A stretch of 64,000 bases of DNA from the NCBI RefSeq assembly GCF_000203815.1, contig NW_004457729.1, forward strand, positions 1,612,674 through 1,676,673, given 5' to 3'. A program made the position numbers and the translations under genes. The notes beneath the pieces were generated by a model that was not told the origin of the DNA, searched no databases, and saw only the letters and a list, made by a program, of their open reading frames with translations. The stretch is from Cavenderia fasciculata (lineage: Eukaryota > Evosea > Eumycetozoa > Acytosteliales > Cavenderiaceae). This document shows, piece by piece, positions 44,204-57,500 of the stretch; position 1 is the first letter of the stretch, and the number at the start of each line of letters is the position of its first letter.

Positions 44204-47200
44204 TTAAATGAATAAAAGATTTAATAGTAGAGTCGTGATTAAAATTAATTGTGAAAGGTTGTTGAATTGACTTGGAGATGAAGAGTGACCAGTTGAGGAC
44301 GAACCTTTGGTAGTTGATCCTTTGGTAGTTGATCCTTTGGTTGTTGATCCTTTGGTAGTGTGTCCACCTGTTGTGGTGGTTGTAGTCGAATGCCCACCCG
44401 TTGTCGAACTGGTGGTAGTACCACAAGTAGTAGGAGTTGGATCTGGTTTTTGATAACCAAAGAATGATGGATCAAAGGTGGCATTGTAGGTGAAACTAGA
44501 AAGTGTCATGGCAACATAGAGACCTTGGGTATTGGTCGTAAATCTAGAAAGTGGATCTGTGGTTGCGAGTTGGTAAGTTCTCATAGCAATTACTTTTTGG
44601 TCGATAATCGATCGAGAAGTGAATCGTGATTGAACAAGTCCAATGGGAGAATCGATTAAAAAGCTTGTGAGTGTGTTGTTGAGTGCACCAATATTACTGC
44701 TGTTTGTATAGATGACCGTCGAGGCTGTAGTACAATTAAATGCAAATGTCTTTGGTGTCACTGCTCGATAGATAACCTCGAGTTGGTTGTTGGGTGATAC
44801 AAAGCTCCATCCTTTTACAGTGATGAGATGTTTAAAGGATCGAGCTGTTTGAGGTATGGTCTCACCTGCAAACTGCGTTGTAGACGACTTGTTAAAAACG
44901 ACAACCGTCACTGAAAGCAGTGCAGTATTGTTGAGAATGGTTGTATAGGTTGTTGAAATAGAGTCTGTAGAGTTGATCGATGTTTGGGCAGTCCATGTCG
45001 ATGTTGTTAGATCAGACACTGCAACTGTTGCTCCTGATGGGCCAAGCTCACGGACATAGACGATTCCAGTTGCAATTTCAACACCTCTACCAAGACTAAA
45101 GGTTGCATTGGGTGAATTGGACGAGAGTGTTGGTAAAAGTGGTGTTGTGGTGACTGGAATCGAGCATATATCACCAGAGTATCCAATGGCACATTGACAC
45201 CTTCCTCCTATACATGTTCCTCTTCCATTGCAAATATTGGATGATACACCACATAGATTGACTGTATAAAAGAATAATGGAACTGGCAGTGATTCAAGAC
45301 TGACAGATTTGACAGTGACGGGGATTGCATTCATCGAGGGTGGCTCCTTTGATGAGAATGTACAATTGATTGTTGTTCCTTGAGCACTGACCACTGCGTT
45401 TGTACATTGGGTTGATCCAATAGTGACCGTCGATGGAGAATAAAAGTGTTGGCCTGTAATAATTAGATACGAAGAGACATTGTAAACCGTAGAGGTGATA
45501 TCAGTCACAACAGGTGCCAATGAAGTGTAAGAGGAATAAACACTTGTTGCACCATCGATTGAAACAGTCAATGGAGCTTGGTATAAACTAGATGCAACCA
45601 GTTTACAAATAAAGTACTCTCCAGCACTTCCAGCGACAAGAAATTGGCAGGTCGATGATCCAACAGTGATCAAAGTATTGGTAGTTGTACCATTGACACG
45701 GTTGACGTTTAAATAGTGACCTGTAATGTTAATTTGGCCACCATAGGGTCCGACATTGTTTACGATACCAGTTATGATTGGCTTGACAATAAACTCTTGT
45801 TCATTTGCTTGTAATGAATCAACACGGACCAACAATCTACCATTTAAACATACCGATGCAAGATTGACAATGATAGTAGTGTGATTGACAGAGACTATTT
45901 CCATCATATTTTGGTACCATGATAAATCTACCAAAGTGACGCTATCACCAAAATTATTTCCTTGAATAAAAAGGGTGGACTGGTCTTGCACCAAACTTTG
46001 AATTGTAGGTGATTGGTATGTATAATTTTCAAGAGAATGTGATCTACCTTCTATTGAAATGGTAACAGTAGAGTGGGATCCTGTTCCTTTGGGTGCTGAA
46101 AATAGCTTATAGCTAGAGTTTGTAGTTTCAACCTGGAGCAATTGGACTGGTTGACCATTGAATAGAATGACCAAATCGGTTGCATCTCCATTTCCTTTGT
46201 TGGCATTTAAAAATTGACCATTGACAGTGACAATTGAACCACTTGTTTCTGATGGTGTGACACTCGATATGATGGGATATAACAAGACTTGTAATGAATT
46301 GGATAATCTTCCAACATACTCTACATAAACCAATTCATTGAGTGAATTTGGTAATACTGTAAATGTAATAGTGTTGGATGTAGAGTTGAATTCAAATTGA
46401 TTGATTTGTTGATCTTGACCATAATACAACTTTATATCTTGTGCAACACTTCCCCAATTCTTTCCAATTACTTGTATTTCATTCATTGGTGATACTGTAA
46501 CCGAGGTGAGTGAAGGACCGTTAAAAGTGAATGGAATAATATCAAATAATCCATCGATAGTGACGACAAGTGGAAGATCTGATCCTGCACCTACAGGTGC
46601 CACACATTTCAGTACTTCGTATCCATCAGCACCAATAGGTAGTGATTGAATATTGGTACATGGTACACCATCAATAGTCACTGTCACAACAGTGGCCGTA
46701 CCATCTTGTTTGGTTTGACTTAGATAATCACCCAAAATGATAATAGATCCGTCATCTTGATTGGGTGATGTAACATTGATCAAATGTGGTTTCAGTTGGT
46801 ATGAATAAGGAACCGATGAAATACCTGCTACTAATACATTCAACGAACCAGACTTTGAGTATTGTGGAATAGTTACTTGGAATGATTCTTGGGAGCCTTC
46901 AAGCAACAAAGTTGATACAGCATAGTTGGTGAGTGTGGTACCAAAGAATACAAGAATTTGACTAGGATTACTACCAAAACTACTTCCTTTGATGGTGGCC
47001 ATTGTACCATTTTGAATGAAATCGGTTATGGTTGGCACTTTGTATTTGAATGATACAGCATTTGAGATGACATGGTCAATAGACACATACAAATTGTGAG
47101 CTGAACCAAATCCAGATGGAGCATTACACAATAGCTGACCTAAAACCAATGTATTATTGACAAGTGTACATGGATTAGATGTAGTGTCGATATAGACGAG

Positions 47201-50200
47201 TGAAGGGGCGATCGAATCATCTCTACGTTTGAGAGAAAGGTATTTTCCTTGAATGGTGATTGATCCACCCAAAACTGATGGTTCTGAAACACTTTCAATA
47301 TATGGTATCAACTTCAAATCTTTTTCATTTGATACTAGACCGTCAACAGACAAACCAACACCTCCATTTGTAGTATTGTCTGGAATGACAATAGTCATAG
47401 TCCACAAGTTGGTCTGAGAATCAAACAAACTAGTAAGAGGTTGGATAAAAGAAGAAGAACCAAAAAGAATCATTGACTTGTTTATATCACCAATGAAATT
47501 AGTTCCTTGGATGGTGAGGATGGTTTGAGATTGTTGAATATCTGTAATGATTGGTGTTTTGTAATTGGTTGTTGAGTTGGTGTGTTTTGATCCAATGTAG
47601 AGTGTGACTGTTTTATTTGCTCCTGACCCAGACCCCACTTGGCATACCATCTGTCGGTTATCTCCACCAACAATATATGCATTCTGGCATAATACACCAT
47701 CAACTGTCAAACTATATGTGATTGGATTACCAAATACATCAACACTATTAAAAAAGTATCCATCAATAGTGATAGGTCCTCCGATTGTAGGGATTGATGA
47801 CACCGATGTAATAATTGGTTCTAGTGTGAATGGATATTCTGGTGTGACTTGATCACTCACTGATACACTAAGCATGCTGTTGGTTGTAGATGGTGGTATA
47901 GCGATAACGATAACTCCGTTGGACATTGACAGTGGTGATATGGGTGTAGAAATACCTGCAATGCTTACAGTAACAATATCAGGTCTTGATCCAAAATAAG
48001 AACCTGTAATACTAAGTGTTGTTCCATCTTGTATGATTTCTCCAAGTACAGGACCTTGATATCCAACTACACACGATTCCGAAGTCTTTTCATCAATGGT
48101 TAAATAAGCCAACATATTACCTCCAATACCAGGAGGTGCGTTAAATATAAACTGAGTGGTTGACGAGTCATTGGAACTTGACACTAGAGTTGGGTAGAAT
48201 GGTGTGACACCATCAATTACCTTGAGTTCGATGTTTGTGGGATCACCATTCTGTCGAAGTGTGTTGAAAAAGTAGCCTGTCAGTGTCAAGTCACCTCCTG
48301 TGAGTGGCATGCTGCTGGCACTGGTAATAACCGGTGTAAAATTGTAATAGACAGCGTTGGACATTTGTCCACCTACAACTACCGATATATAACCATTTCG
48401 AGTGGTTGGTGGGAATGTAACTTGATAAATGATATAGTTGACGAGTGGATTATTTTGCGTAAACGATACTTGTGACAATGCCGCTGGGACCGTGTAAATG
48501 TCTTGGAATCCAGCGCCAAAGTTTTTGCCTGCGATGCTAACACGGGTGTCTTGGTTGATCGAGGTGAATTGGATGGTAGGAGGTTCGTACGATACGTCGA
48601 TGGTTCCAGTCTGGCCGGCGAGTGTAATGCTGAGCGTCTTGTTGGTGCCGACACCTGGAGGAACGGTACATCTAGCTGTAAAGTGTGTTTGAATCATTGT
48701 AATCGATGTGCACGTACCACTGCCAAAGGTGGCAACCAGGTCGGCTGCACGTTTACCAAGATTATACCCATAGAATGTGATGGGACCGCCAATAGTGGGA
48801 GGTGGTACGACAGAGACGATAGATGGTGGTCGATAAGAGAGTATAGCGTTGCCAAGACGGTATATCTCAATGCTGACATCGAAGGTATGGTTTGCACCAC
48901 TACCTTCTGGCACAATGACACCTAACTGTGTATCACTAGTCTGACGAATATCACCAATCATTCCAATCAAATCGATTCTAAATGTCTTGGTCGATACTTC
49001 AAACCCACTCGATCCTCCAACATTATAATATACTTCTCCACCTGTAGTGTTGACGTAGAGATGTTGTTGTGTTGATAGTTCAAATGGACGAGTGCCAAAA
49101 CATATCAACTCGCCTCTCTGACGACCAGTAACATCCATGATAGTACGAAGCGATGGGTCATAGCCATAGACACGTCCCTGTTGTTTGACCGGTGCTGCGA
49201 ATGTTCCACTCATCCAAATAACCGATGAGTTGAATACTCCTGCTGCAGACACTGCAATCTTTCCATGGTTTGGGCCACCCATCGTATCAATTTCAATCTC
49301 CAAGTTGGCATTCATCACAAGTCCTGAAAAAGACTCCATAGATGTACGCCAAGGATATATTCTTCTTGCAGTGTTTTCCTGCACAGCAGTTGTAAACACA
49401 CATGGATACGCCACATTATAATCAACGGTTGATGGTCTTGCATCTAAAATTCCTTGTCTAATATCATCCCATGATGATAATTGTTGATTTACACTTGTCA
49501 CTGTAACTGATGTTGGTTCGTCTAAAAACAAACAAAATAAAAAATAAAATATTAACAATCTATATTCATTAGTTAGTGATTTGATTGATTTGTACATACA
49601 AAAAGGGATTCTATAACTTCTAATCAATTGTACACCAACTTTGACTTGGAGTGGATAGAGGGCTATTAAATCACTGTAATAATTTGGTGTCATACAAGAC
49701 ACCATTGTGTGTGGTTGGATAACAACGATATTGGTACATTCTTGCATAGAACTGTCACGAATAAACAGACCGTCATATATACTAGGTCCAAAGTTGAGTC
49801 CTACCAGCGTTATTCTAGTTTGGTATTGAAGTGATCCTGGGATGAGATACCGGATATACGGTACTTGATACCTATATTTTGGAAACGAAAAGGACCGAAC
49901 ACCATCATTAAACAAAATACTACTTTCATGTTTACCTTCGGGTATTTCAACGATGAAATTGGTCAGTGAACGATTGGTAATGGTTAAGGCGACAGCTGGC
50001 AATAATCCAGATGGTACCATGGTGATCATAAGAGTAGACAGGTTCCATAGAGGTGTACCCTTGTCCAATTGAGATACAACTACCGACCCTCCTTGTGTTA
50101 GAGCAGGTGGCAAGTATGGATCATTCAATCCTCCATACTCTATAATAAAAGTGTATGTGGCATTTGTAGTGATGTTGGTCGTTACCATTCCATCATTTGT

Positions 50201-50682
50201 CGATTGAATAACATCACCACCATACGATCTTGGTTCCAAGAATGCCCAATTACAATATTCATAGCACCTTCCCAATGATTGTCTATACATTGGCATATTC
50301 TTCTCTGGTCCACCACTCCAATAGAATAAATCTGGTGATCCCACTCTACTGGCACCAAATACAAATGACTGACCATAAGTGTAACTTATAAATGTATATT
50401 CTTGATCACTTGTAATTGTTGCCAAATATCTAAATTAATTAAAAATCAAAAAATTACATTAATAAATGAGATTATTTAAATAATTATTATTAGTTTGACA
50501 TACCCTTGATGATTGTTAAAAGTTTTGGAATTAACTATAGACATGACCGAATTATAGTCTTGTCCTGTTAATGTCAACTTTTCATAATAATGATTATTGC
50601 CTGTCCATAATGTTTGTCCATTTATAAAACTTGATTGAACAAATAATACCAGTATGATTGAAATGTATATATATTTAATCAT
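44204..50682 (-). CDS. ComC-like TIG/EGF surface protein with GPI-anchor-type tail
   Basis: Three exons, complement(join(44204..49521,49600..50429,50504..50682)), give 2,108 residues. The signal peptide is MIKYIYISIILVLFVQSSFI. A C-type-lectin-like start (GYLATITSDQEYTFISYTYG, LFYWSGGPEKNMPMY, GRCYEYCNWAFLEP) is followed by about fourteen IPT/TIG Ig-like repeats (GGxITIxGYF, GSGANKT). An EGF module (CNGRGTCIGGRCQCAIGYSG) precedes the ComC-type domain (TQFAGETIPQTARSF). The C-terminus is a Thr/Ser/Gly stalk with four TTKGS repeats, then a small-residue region and a short hydrophobic end (LILITTLLLNLLFI) with no cytoplasmic tail, as in GPI-anchored proteins. It is a paralogue of the transmembrane protein at 20744-26777. 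The second intron (49522-49599) is 78 bases with no in-frame stop. Confidence 0.88.
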
Positions 50683-51808
50683 TTTGGAATTAAAAAAAAA
50701 AAAAAGAATAAAACAAACTTCAAACAACTATAAATAATAAAGGTTGTTTGAAATAAATTTACAAACTATGTAGATATAAATTATATAATGGATATAAAAA
50801 AGGTGTATATAACTAACTCGTCAAATCAATCGCGTGTTTGCCTTATTGACCAATTGGAAAACGAAAGATGATTCGAATAATGAATGTGATGTGGATGGTT
50901 GGGAAAAATTAAATGAAGGGTTTGGACTAGTTTTTAGAGTTGTTAAGTACTATAAACAAAACGAAAGAATAATTATTATTCGAAATCCCAACAACAACAA
51001 CAAAAAATGAATATTTGAAAGAGCATCAAAAATGATGATGGTTGTTGGCTTTAAAGTTGATAAAGTTGTAGTAGGATGAGAGAGCTCTCGTACGAGGCAT
51101 TGCATCGTTGTAAGATCCGAAAATAGATTGACTTCGAAATTTTCCTTTAAAATGTTTGTTGCCAACCAGCACGATGTCAGGAGATGACGTTTTGTTGGCT
51201 AAACCCCTCTGTTGTGTCTTTTGAAGGAATGATGTATATCTGGATCACAACGACGAGAGTCCCCCACCCATTGTTTGCATTTGTGTGTGGTTCATTGGTG
51301 GTTTGCATTGACTTGACAAGGCTCTTGATCATCCACCAATCCATAATGTTACGACGATATAATCATTATGATTTAATTATAGACACACACAAAAGGAGAG
51401 TCTTGTTAACAAGACTTCAATCTAATCTAGAAAAAAAAAAGAAAGTAGTAAAGTAAAGGCAGTTGTTGACAATCTAAATGAAATCTCGGGAATTGATGAT
51501 CATGACATCTGCTTAATGTACCTTTTACTTGAGTATTCATCATCACATGTGATTTGATCAATTCTAATTGTGATCTGATTATCTTTTGATAGATATCTAT
51601 CTACATGTTGTATTATAATGAGTGAATAATTAAACTTTCCTATTTCTTGTCTGAATAAATAAACATACTTGTTGGTTCCTACCTCAATAAAAATTTTGAT
51701 GATGAGGTAAAATTTCAAAAAGAAAGCGATCTATTTTGAACATTATCAGTTTCGTCTTCATAACATACGACTTCATTTACATACATATATATATAGATTA
51801 ATAGAGAA
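50683..51808. promoter_or_regulatory. Divergent intergenic region with an 18-bp perfect palindrome
   Basis: 1.1 kb between the second ComC-like gene (-) and MCTS1 (+). It holds the palindrome AGTCTTGTTAACAAGACT (51399-51416) and AGAGAGCTCTC-type dyads near 51080. Open frames at 51184-51456 (+) and 51500-51718 (-) look protein-like in places but lack good starts or family similarity and are not called. Confidence 0.4.
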
Positions 51809-52766
51809 ATGTTTAAAAAGTATGACGTGCTCGATATATTGCCATCAACCAATGTATTACAAAGAATTGACTCAACCTTTCATTCTCCATCATTATCATC
51901 ACACACTCTTTCTATCTATCTATCTATTCTCTCCCTTTCTCTCTTTTGCTACTTCTATTTCAATTAATGTAGATTAACATTGAAACCAGGCTCTTCAGCC
52001 AACTCTCAAATAGCCAATTCGATGCAAAGAAACATCAAGAATTCAATCCTTGCATTATACCCAAACCTCACTCAATACCAAGATGAAATCTTCCCAAAGA
52101 AAGTTGCAATCGTTCAAGTTAAATGGTATAGTTATAACACAACACAGATAGTATATTAATATTATTAATGCACTCACTAACTCTTTCTATCTATATATAG
52201 CCAAAATCATATCAACATTGTCTTAATTAATAATGAAATCATTTTCTTTAATGAAAGAGAAGGACCATATTACCCAACCTTAAGATTCTTACATAAATGT
52301 ACATTACAAAATAACAACAACAACAACAACAAGATATACGAAACAAGAACAAATATTGGATTGAATGATGATTAACAATTATATTAATTATTTAGATCCA
52401 GATATGATGCCAATATTACAGGTAGATAGAGGAGCCATTAAATTTGTATTGTCAGGTGCTAATATTATGTGTCGTGGTTTAACTTCACCTGGTGCAAGAA
52501 TTGAAGTTGATTTACCTGCAAATTCTGTCGTTGCCATCATGGCCGAGGGCAAGACTCATGCCTCGGCTGTTGGTCTTACTAAAATGTCAACTAGCGATAT
52601 GTAAGTGTACCAAGTTGTTTGGTCGCATATAAATTTAGTAATACTAATCATCATTACCAATCCTCCTTTTTATTATTATTATAGCAAATCGATAAATGAT
52701 GGTATGGGTGTGATCAATCAACATTATTTGGGCGACAGTTTATTCCTTACACCAAGGTTGGAATAA
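51809..52766 (+). CDS. mcts1: MCTS1 translation re-initiation/recycling factor
   Basis: Five exons, join(51809..51819,51973..52125,52201..52298,52396..52600,52685..52766), give 182 residues (human 181). MCTS1 pairs with DENR to recycle 40S subunits and drive re-initiation. The first exon has only 11 bases (MFKK); I chose it because MFKK is the conserved start of the family and the splice keeps frame. The N-terminal DUF1947-like half reads [20 protein letters not shown] and [20 protein letters not shown]. The PUA domain follows: [66 protein letters not shown]. All hallmark residues are present. Confidence 0.93.
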
Positions 52767-54545
52767 ACAATCATGTTATAATAAAAAATGGATGAAAAAA
52801 GAATAGAAGAATATAATATATTATAATTAAAAAGAAAGAAGAACATAGTAGTACGCACAAAGAAATCATAGTAGTACCAATTCAAAGATCTTAGGATATA
52901 TTAATAATAATTGGTTTGGTTCTCCTTTTAAAGGTGGAAATCTCATTATCATACTATAGTTGGTTGGGTTATTGATTACATCACATTGCAATGTAATCTG
53001 ATTGAAATCACATCAAAAAAATCGATTCCTGCTTGGAAAAAGTGTAGGTGAATTATTTACACCAACACCATGCCACACTCATTCACACACATACAACAAA
53101 CAATGTGGATCGATTTTTTTTTAACCACTATCCGGTGTACGACGATATATATACACGTCCTGTTACGATAACCATCCACCCCCTACCTTCCTTCCTACCC
53201 ACCTACCTATGCAATCTTGCTTGTGTTGTTATTGTTATGTTGATCAACATTATTGACCAAATTGGATTGCTCTTTTTTTTATATGTCTTTACGCTCCAAT
53301 AATAGCTAGTTGAAAATATAAATCGAATTTCCATTCTACTCTCTCAGTGTTTGGTGGGGGGTGAAATAGAATAGGATGGATGGTAAATCATTTAATACTC
53401 TACTGTTGATCAAGAGTAGAGGTAGGGAGGGGACTGTGCTAAATTACACATAGATCATCATGAACCATATAAATGGATGAATAAAGTAAATCAATGGAAA
53501 GAAAGAGAGAAAGAGAGAGAGAGAGAGAAGTGTGTTTCATCAAAAATAGGTGACAACACAAAGAGAAAACAGAATAGAGAGAGAGATAAAAAAAAAAAAG
53601 AGAAGGAACTCCAACTGAACGGGGACATTACATTACAATTTGACTTATAGTCATTTAAATGATAAAACAACAAACAACGTTGTCGACAATAATCTATCTA
53701 TCTATCTATCTTTCTATCTAGCAATCTATCTAGCAATAAAACCAATCCATTTGTTGTTTTATTGTTAAATCTAGATTATTATTATTTTTAATTTTTTTAT
53801 TCTCATTCAACAAAGAAATAATTATTATTATTATTTATTTATTTTTACAATACAATTCAGTCAGTCAGTCAAACAGTAATAATAATAATAATTTAGAATA
53901 AATAGAATAATAATTTAAAATTAACGGATCATCAGATTTTAAATTAGCCAAACAGAGAAGAGAGTAATATTATTGGCGAAAGATTGTAATTTCATTTTTT
54001 CAATTTTTCTGTTATTGTTGTTGTTGTTGTTGATATCAACAAAAGACAACTCTAAAAAGTAATTACTAGGTTTGGAGGGACGGTGGTTTTTGTTACGAAT
54101 CATAAAATTCCTTCCTTTTCATCTTATCTCCTCTTGACTAGTCTATAGAGACTGACTGTCAGTTACAATTTAAACCCTAACCAAACCGACTCTTGTGGAT
54201 AGGATCAAAACACAACAGCAGCAGCAGCAGCAGTATATATCAACTCGACAAGTCTCTATTCTTGGGAGAGGAATTTCAACCTTTTGTTTCAACAATAATA
54301 TTAATATTAATTAATATTTGTTTATTATTTATTTATAGTTGTTCATTCATCAAACTAAACATAGATCAACAAAATTAGGCATAAGACCAATCATCACTCA
54401 ACAAACTAGTAATAATAATCATAATAATATTATTATTAGTATTTTCCAAACATCCAAAATCAATTTTCCATCCATCCAACCAACTACTATTTTAAAAAGT
54501 TTATTTTGATTTTAATTTAACAAACAAAGAAAAATATAACAAAAA
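52767..54545. other. Intergenic, 1.8 kb, promoter of the hybrid kinase
   Basis: No gene is seen. There is a GATTACAT ... ATGTAATC hairpin at 52974-52998 that encloses ACATTGCAATGT, GA-rich tracts near 53500-53600, TCTATC repeats near 53690-53740, and a (CAG)n run of about six units near 54218-54235. The large spacing suggests a long regulatory region or unannotated leader exons for the kinase. Confidence 0.5.
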
Positions 54546-57500
54546 ATGAATATGAGTTCAGCAAGTTGGTTACAAGACTTTTATATCGGTGAAAAGATAC
54601 AAGAGGAAAAGATATTCTCCATCTTTACAGCTACCTATTTTTCGCACAATAATTTATTTTTGAATCAGTGGAATCAGCCAAATGCACAACTACCACATCA
54701 ACCAAACTATGTTTCTTCGACTTCATCTGCTTCATCTGCTTCTTCAGCTTCATCTAATTCACATAGCAATGGTAATAGCAACAACAACAATAACAACAAC
54801 AATAATAACAATAGTATTAGTCTCAGTAGCAATATCAATAGTATAAGCAATAATAATAATAATAATAATATCAACCAACAACTAGTATTAAAGAATAATA
54901 ATAATGTTATCAATGGTATCAACACGACAAATAACAATAACAATAACAATAATGTATTCAAGTTGGATCAGTCATCCTCACCTTTAATATTAAAGCAACA
55001 ACAGCAGTTTCCCAAAATCAAGGATAAAGAAAAGGATAAGGATAAAGACCAAGATCAATCTACCTCTTTAACAAACAATCCAACTGTTTCGACAACTAGT
55101 ACTAGTAGCACTACGAGCACTCTACTCTCAGCTACTAGTATTAATCTAGTTAGTCCAAGAACTGATATCAATAATAACAACAATAACAATGGATACATTA
55201 AAACTCATATCAAAGGAGCATCATCTGCTTCATCAATACCAACACCACCATCAGCATTGTTACAACCAACACCTGCTATTGTATCATCTAATACGACTTC
55301 GACTACTTCAACTACGACTAGTTCGAAACAATCAACATCATCGTCGTCATCACAAACTCAACCTGTTACAGTTGGTGCTCCACAAACTCCACACTTGGCC
55401 AAACATTTTTCATTGGAGAATGTAAATTATGATGGTGTATCATCTGGTGGTTCATCGTCATCATCGTCGTCACTGAGTGGATTATCAGTCCCACCAATCA
55501 CTTATACTGGAGCATCGGCCAATAGTGGTACACCATCATCGGCCAGTCGACATGCAGAGATATTATTCTCCAACCAAAAAGTACTCCTTAAAATAATCAA
55601 TACCAAGTACCCTTCAATGGATCTAATGTCATTGTTTCAAAGAGAATTTGCCATTCTCTCCATACTCAACAATATAGATGGTGTCATTAAAGTATTGCGT
55701 GCACAAACTGAAGTAGGATCGATATTTGCATTTGTCCTAGAGGATAGTGGATTCAAACCACTCACATCTGTCTTTTCATCTATGGGTCCACCAACTCCAA
55801 CATCATTACAAGGAAATAGATCAACATCAACATCAACATCTACAAACAACACCACAACAACATCATCTAGTTCATCACAACAATCAAGTGAGTCTAGAGA
55901 ATCCAGTCTAAACAATTCACAAACAAGATCAACACCAAATTCTGGGGACACTGCCAGTACCCAATCATCCTCTTTATCACCCGCATCACAATCGAATAAA
56001 CTACCAACCCCTCAATCATCATCACCTATCATCACATCAACCACTGCCATCAAATTTCAAGATATGGATTTAATGACCTTTATCAATATTTCTATTCAAT
56101 GTATGTACAAACAAACAAACATAAACCACTAACTAAATTTATAATTAACAATATTAACAATATTATTTATTTATTTATTTGTAGTGGCAAAAATATTAGA
56201 AGAAATTCATCTAAGAGGATGTATACATCGTGATATTAGACCATCGAATATTTATATTAGCAATGGTATTGTAAAGTTGGCCAATTTTCAATTCTCGGTC
56301 ATTAAACTTTCCAATGGTCAAACGATTGATAATTCATTACTCTATCTAAAGACATTTCCAGAGATTGGACGTTATAATAGTACATCTTATTATTATTCAT
56401 CACCCGAAGAAACTGGTCGTACTCAACATACGGTCGACTATCGATCCGATCTCTATTCACTCGGTGTTACATTTTATGAATTATTAACCAATAGATTACC
56501 ATTCCAAACAAATGATCTATCTGAATTAATTCATGCTCATTTGGCAAAAAAGGCTCCTTTTGTTTCTGATTTAAATTATAATGTACCTCCAAGTATGTAA
56601 AAAATATAAAATAATATAATTAATAATATTTATATATATATTCTCATTATTAATCAACTTTTTTTACTTTATAGTATTATCAAAAATAATAGATAAATTA
56701 TTAAAGAAATCACCAGATGAAAGATATAATAGTGCATATGGTCTAAGAAGAGATTTAGAAATATGTAAATCACAAATTAGTTCAAATTGTACAACCGATG
56801 GTTTTGAATTGGGTATTTATGATGTATTACATCGTCCTCATATTCCAACTGAATTATATTCAAGAAAGAATGAATTAAATGCCATTGTAAGTATAGAAAA
56901 CAATATAGATTTATTTATTTTATTGTATTTATTTAATTATATTTTATATTTATATTTATATTTATTTATTTAGTATCAATCAGTTAATAGAGTTTGTAAA
57001 GGTAATAAGGAATTTATATTTGTATCGGGTGGTAGTGGAGTTGGAAAGACATCTTTGATTAATGCTGCCAAGAAAAAGGCACCTTCGGGACCAAGATTTA
57101 TAGCTGGCAAGTTTGATTTGTATAATAGAGGTGTGCCATATAGTGCAATTATCGAAGCATTGAACGAATTGATGCATATGATTCTAGTACTCAGTCCAGT
57201 GGAATTGGCATTTTACAAGGAGAAATTACATCGATCTTTGGGTCCCAATGTAGGTGTCATTGTCAATGTTATACCATTGCTCGAATTGATTGTTGGACAG
57301 TATCCACCAGTACCAGCATTACCACCATCCGAGAGTCAGAATCGTTTCGATTTAGCATTCAAAGACTTTTTACGTGTCTTTTCAGAGGAAGGACACCCAC
57401 TCGTTTTGTTCCTCGACGATTTACAACGTGCCGATGAAGGATCATGTCGTCTCATCAAACTCATACTAGAAAACAATAATAATCTACGACATTTACTCAT

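Noticed and set aside
51184-51718. Open frames on both strands between ComC-like and MCTS1 genes
   Set aside because: The minus-strand frame has no ATG start and neither has introns, domains or similarity that would support a gene; they may be old remnants.
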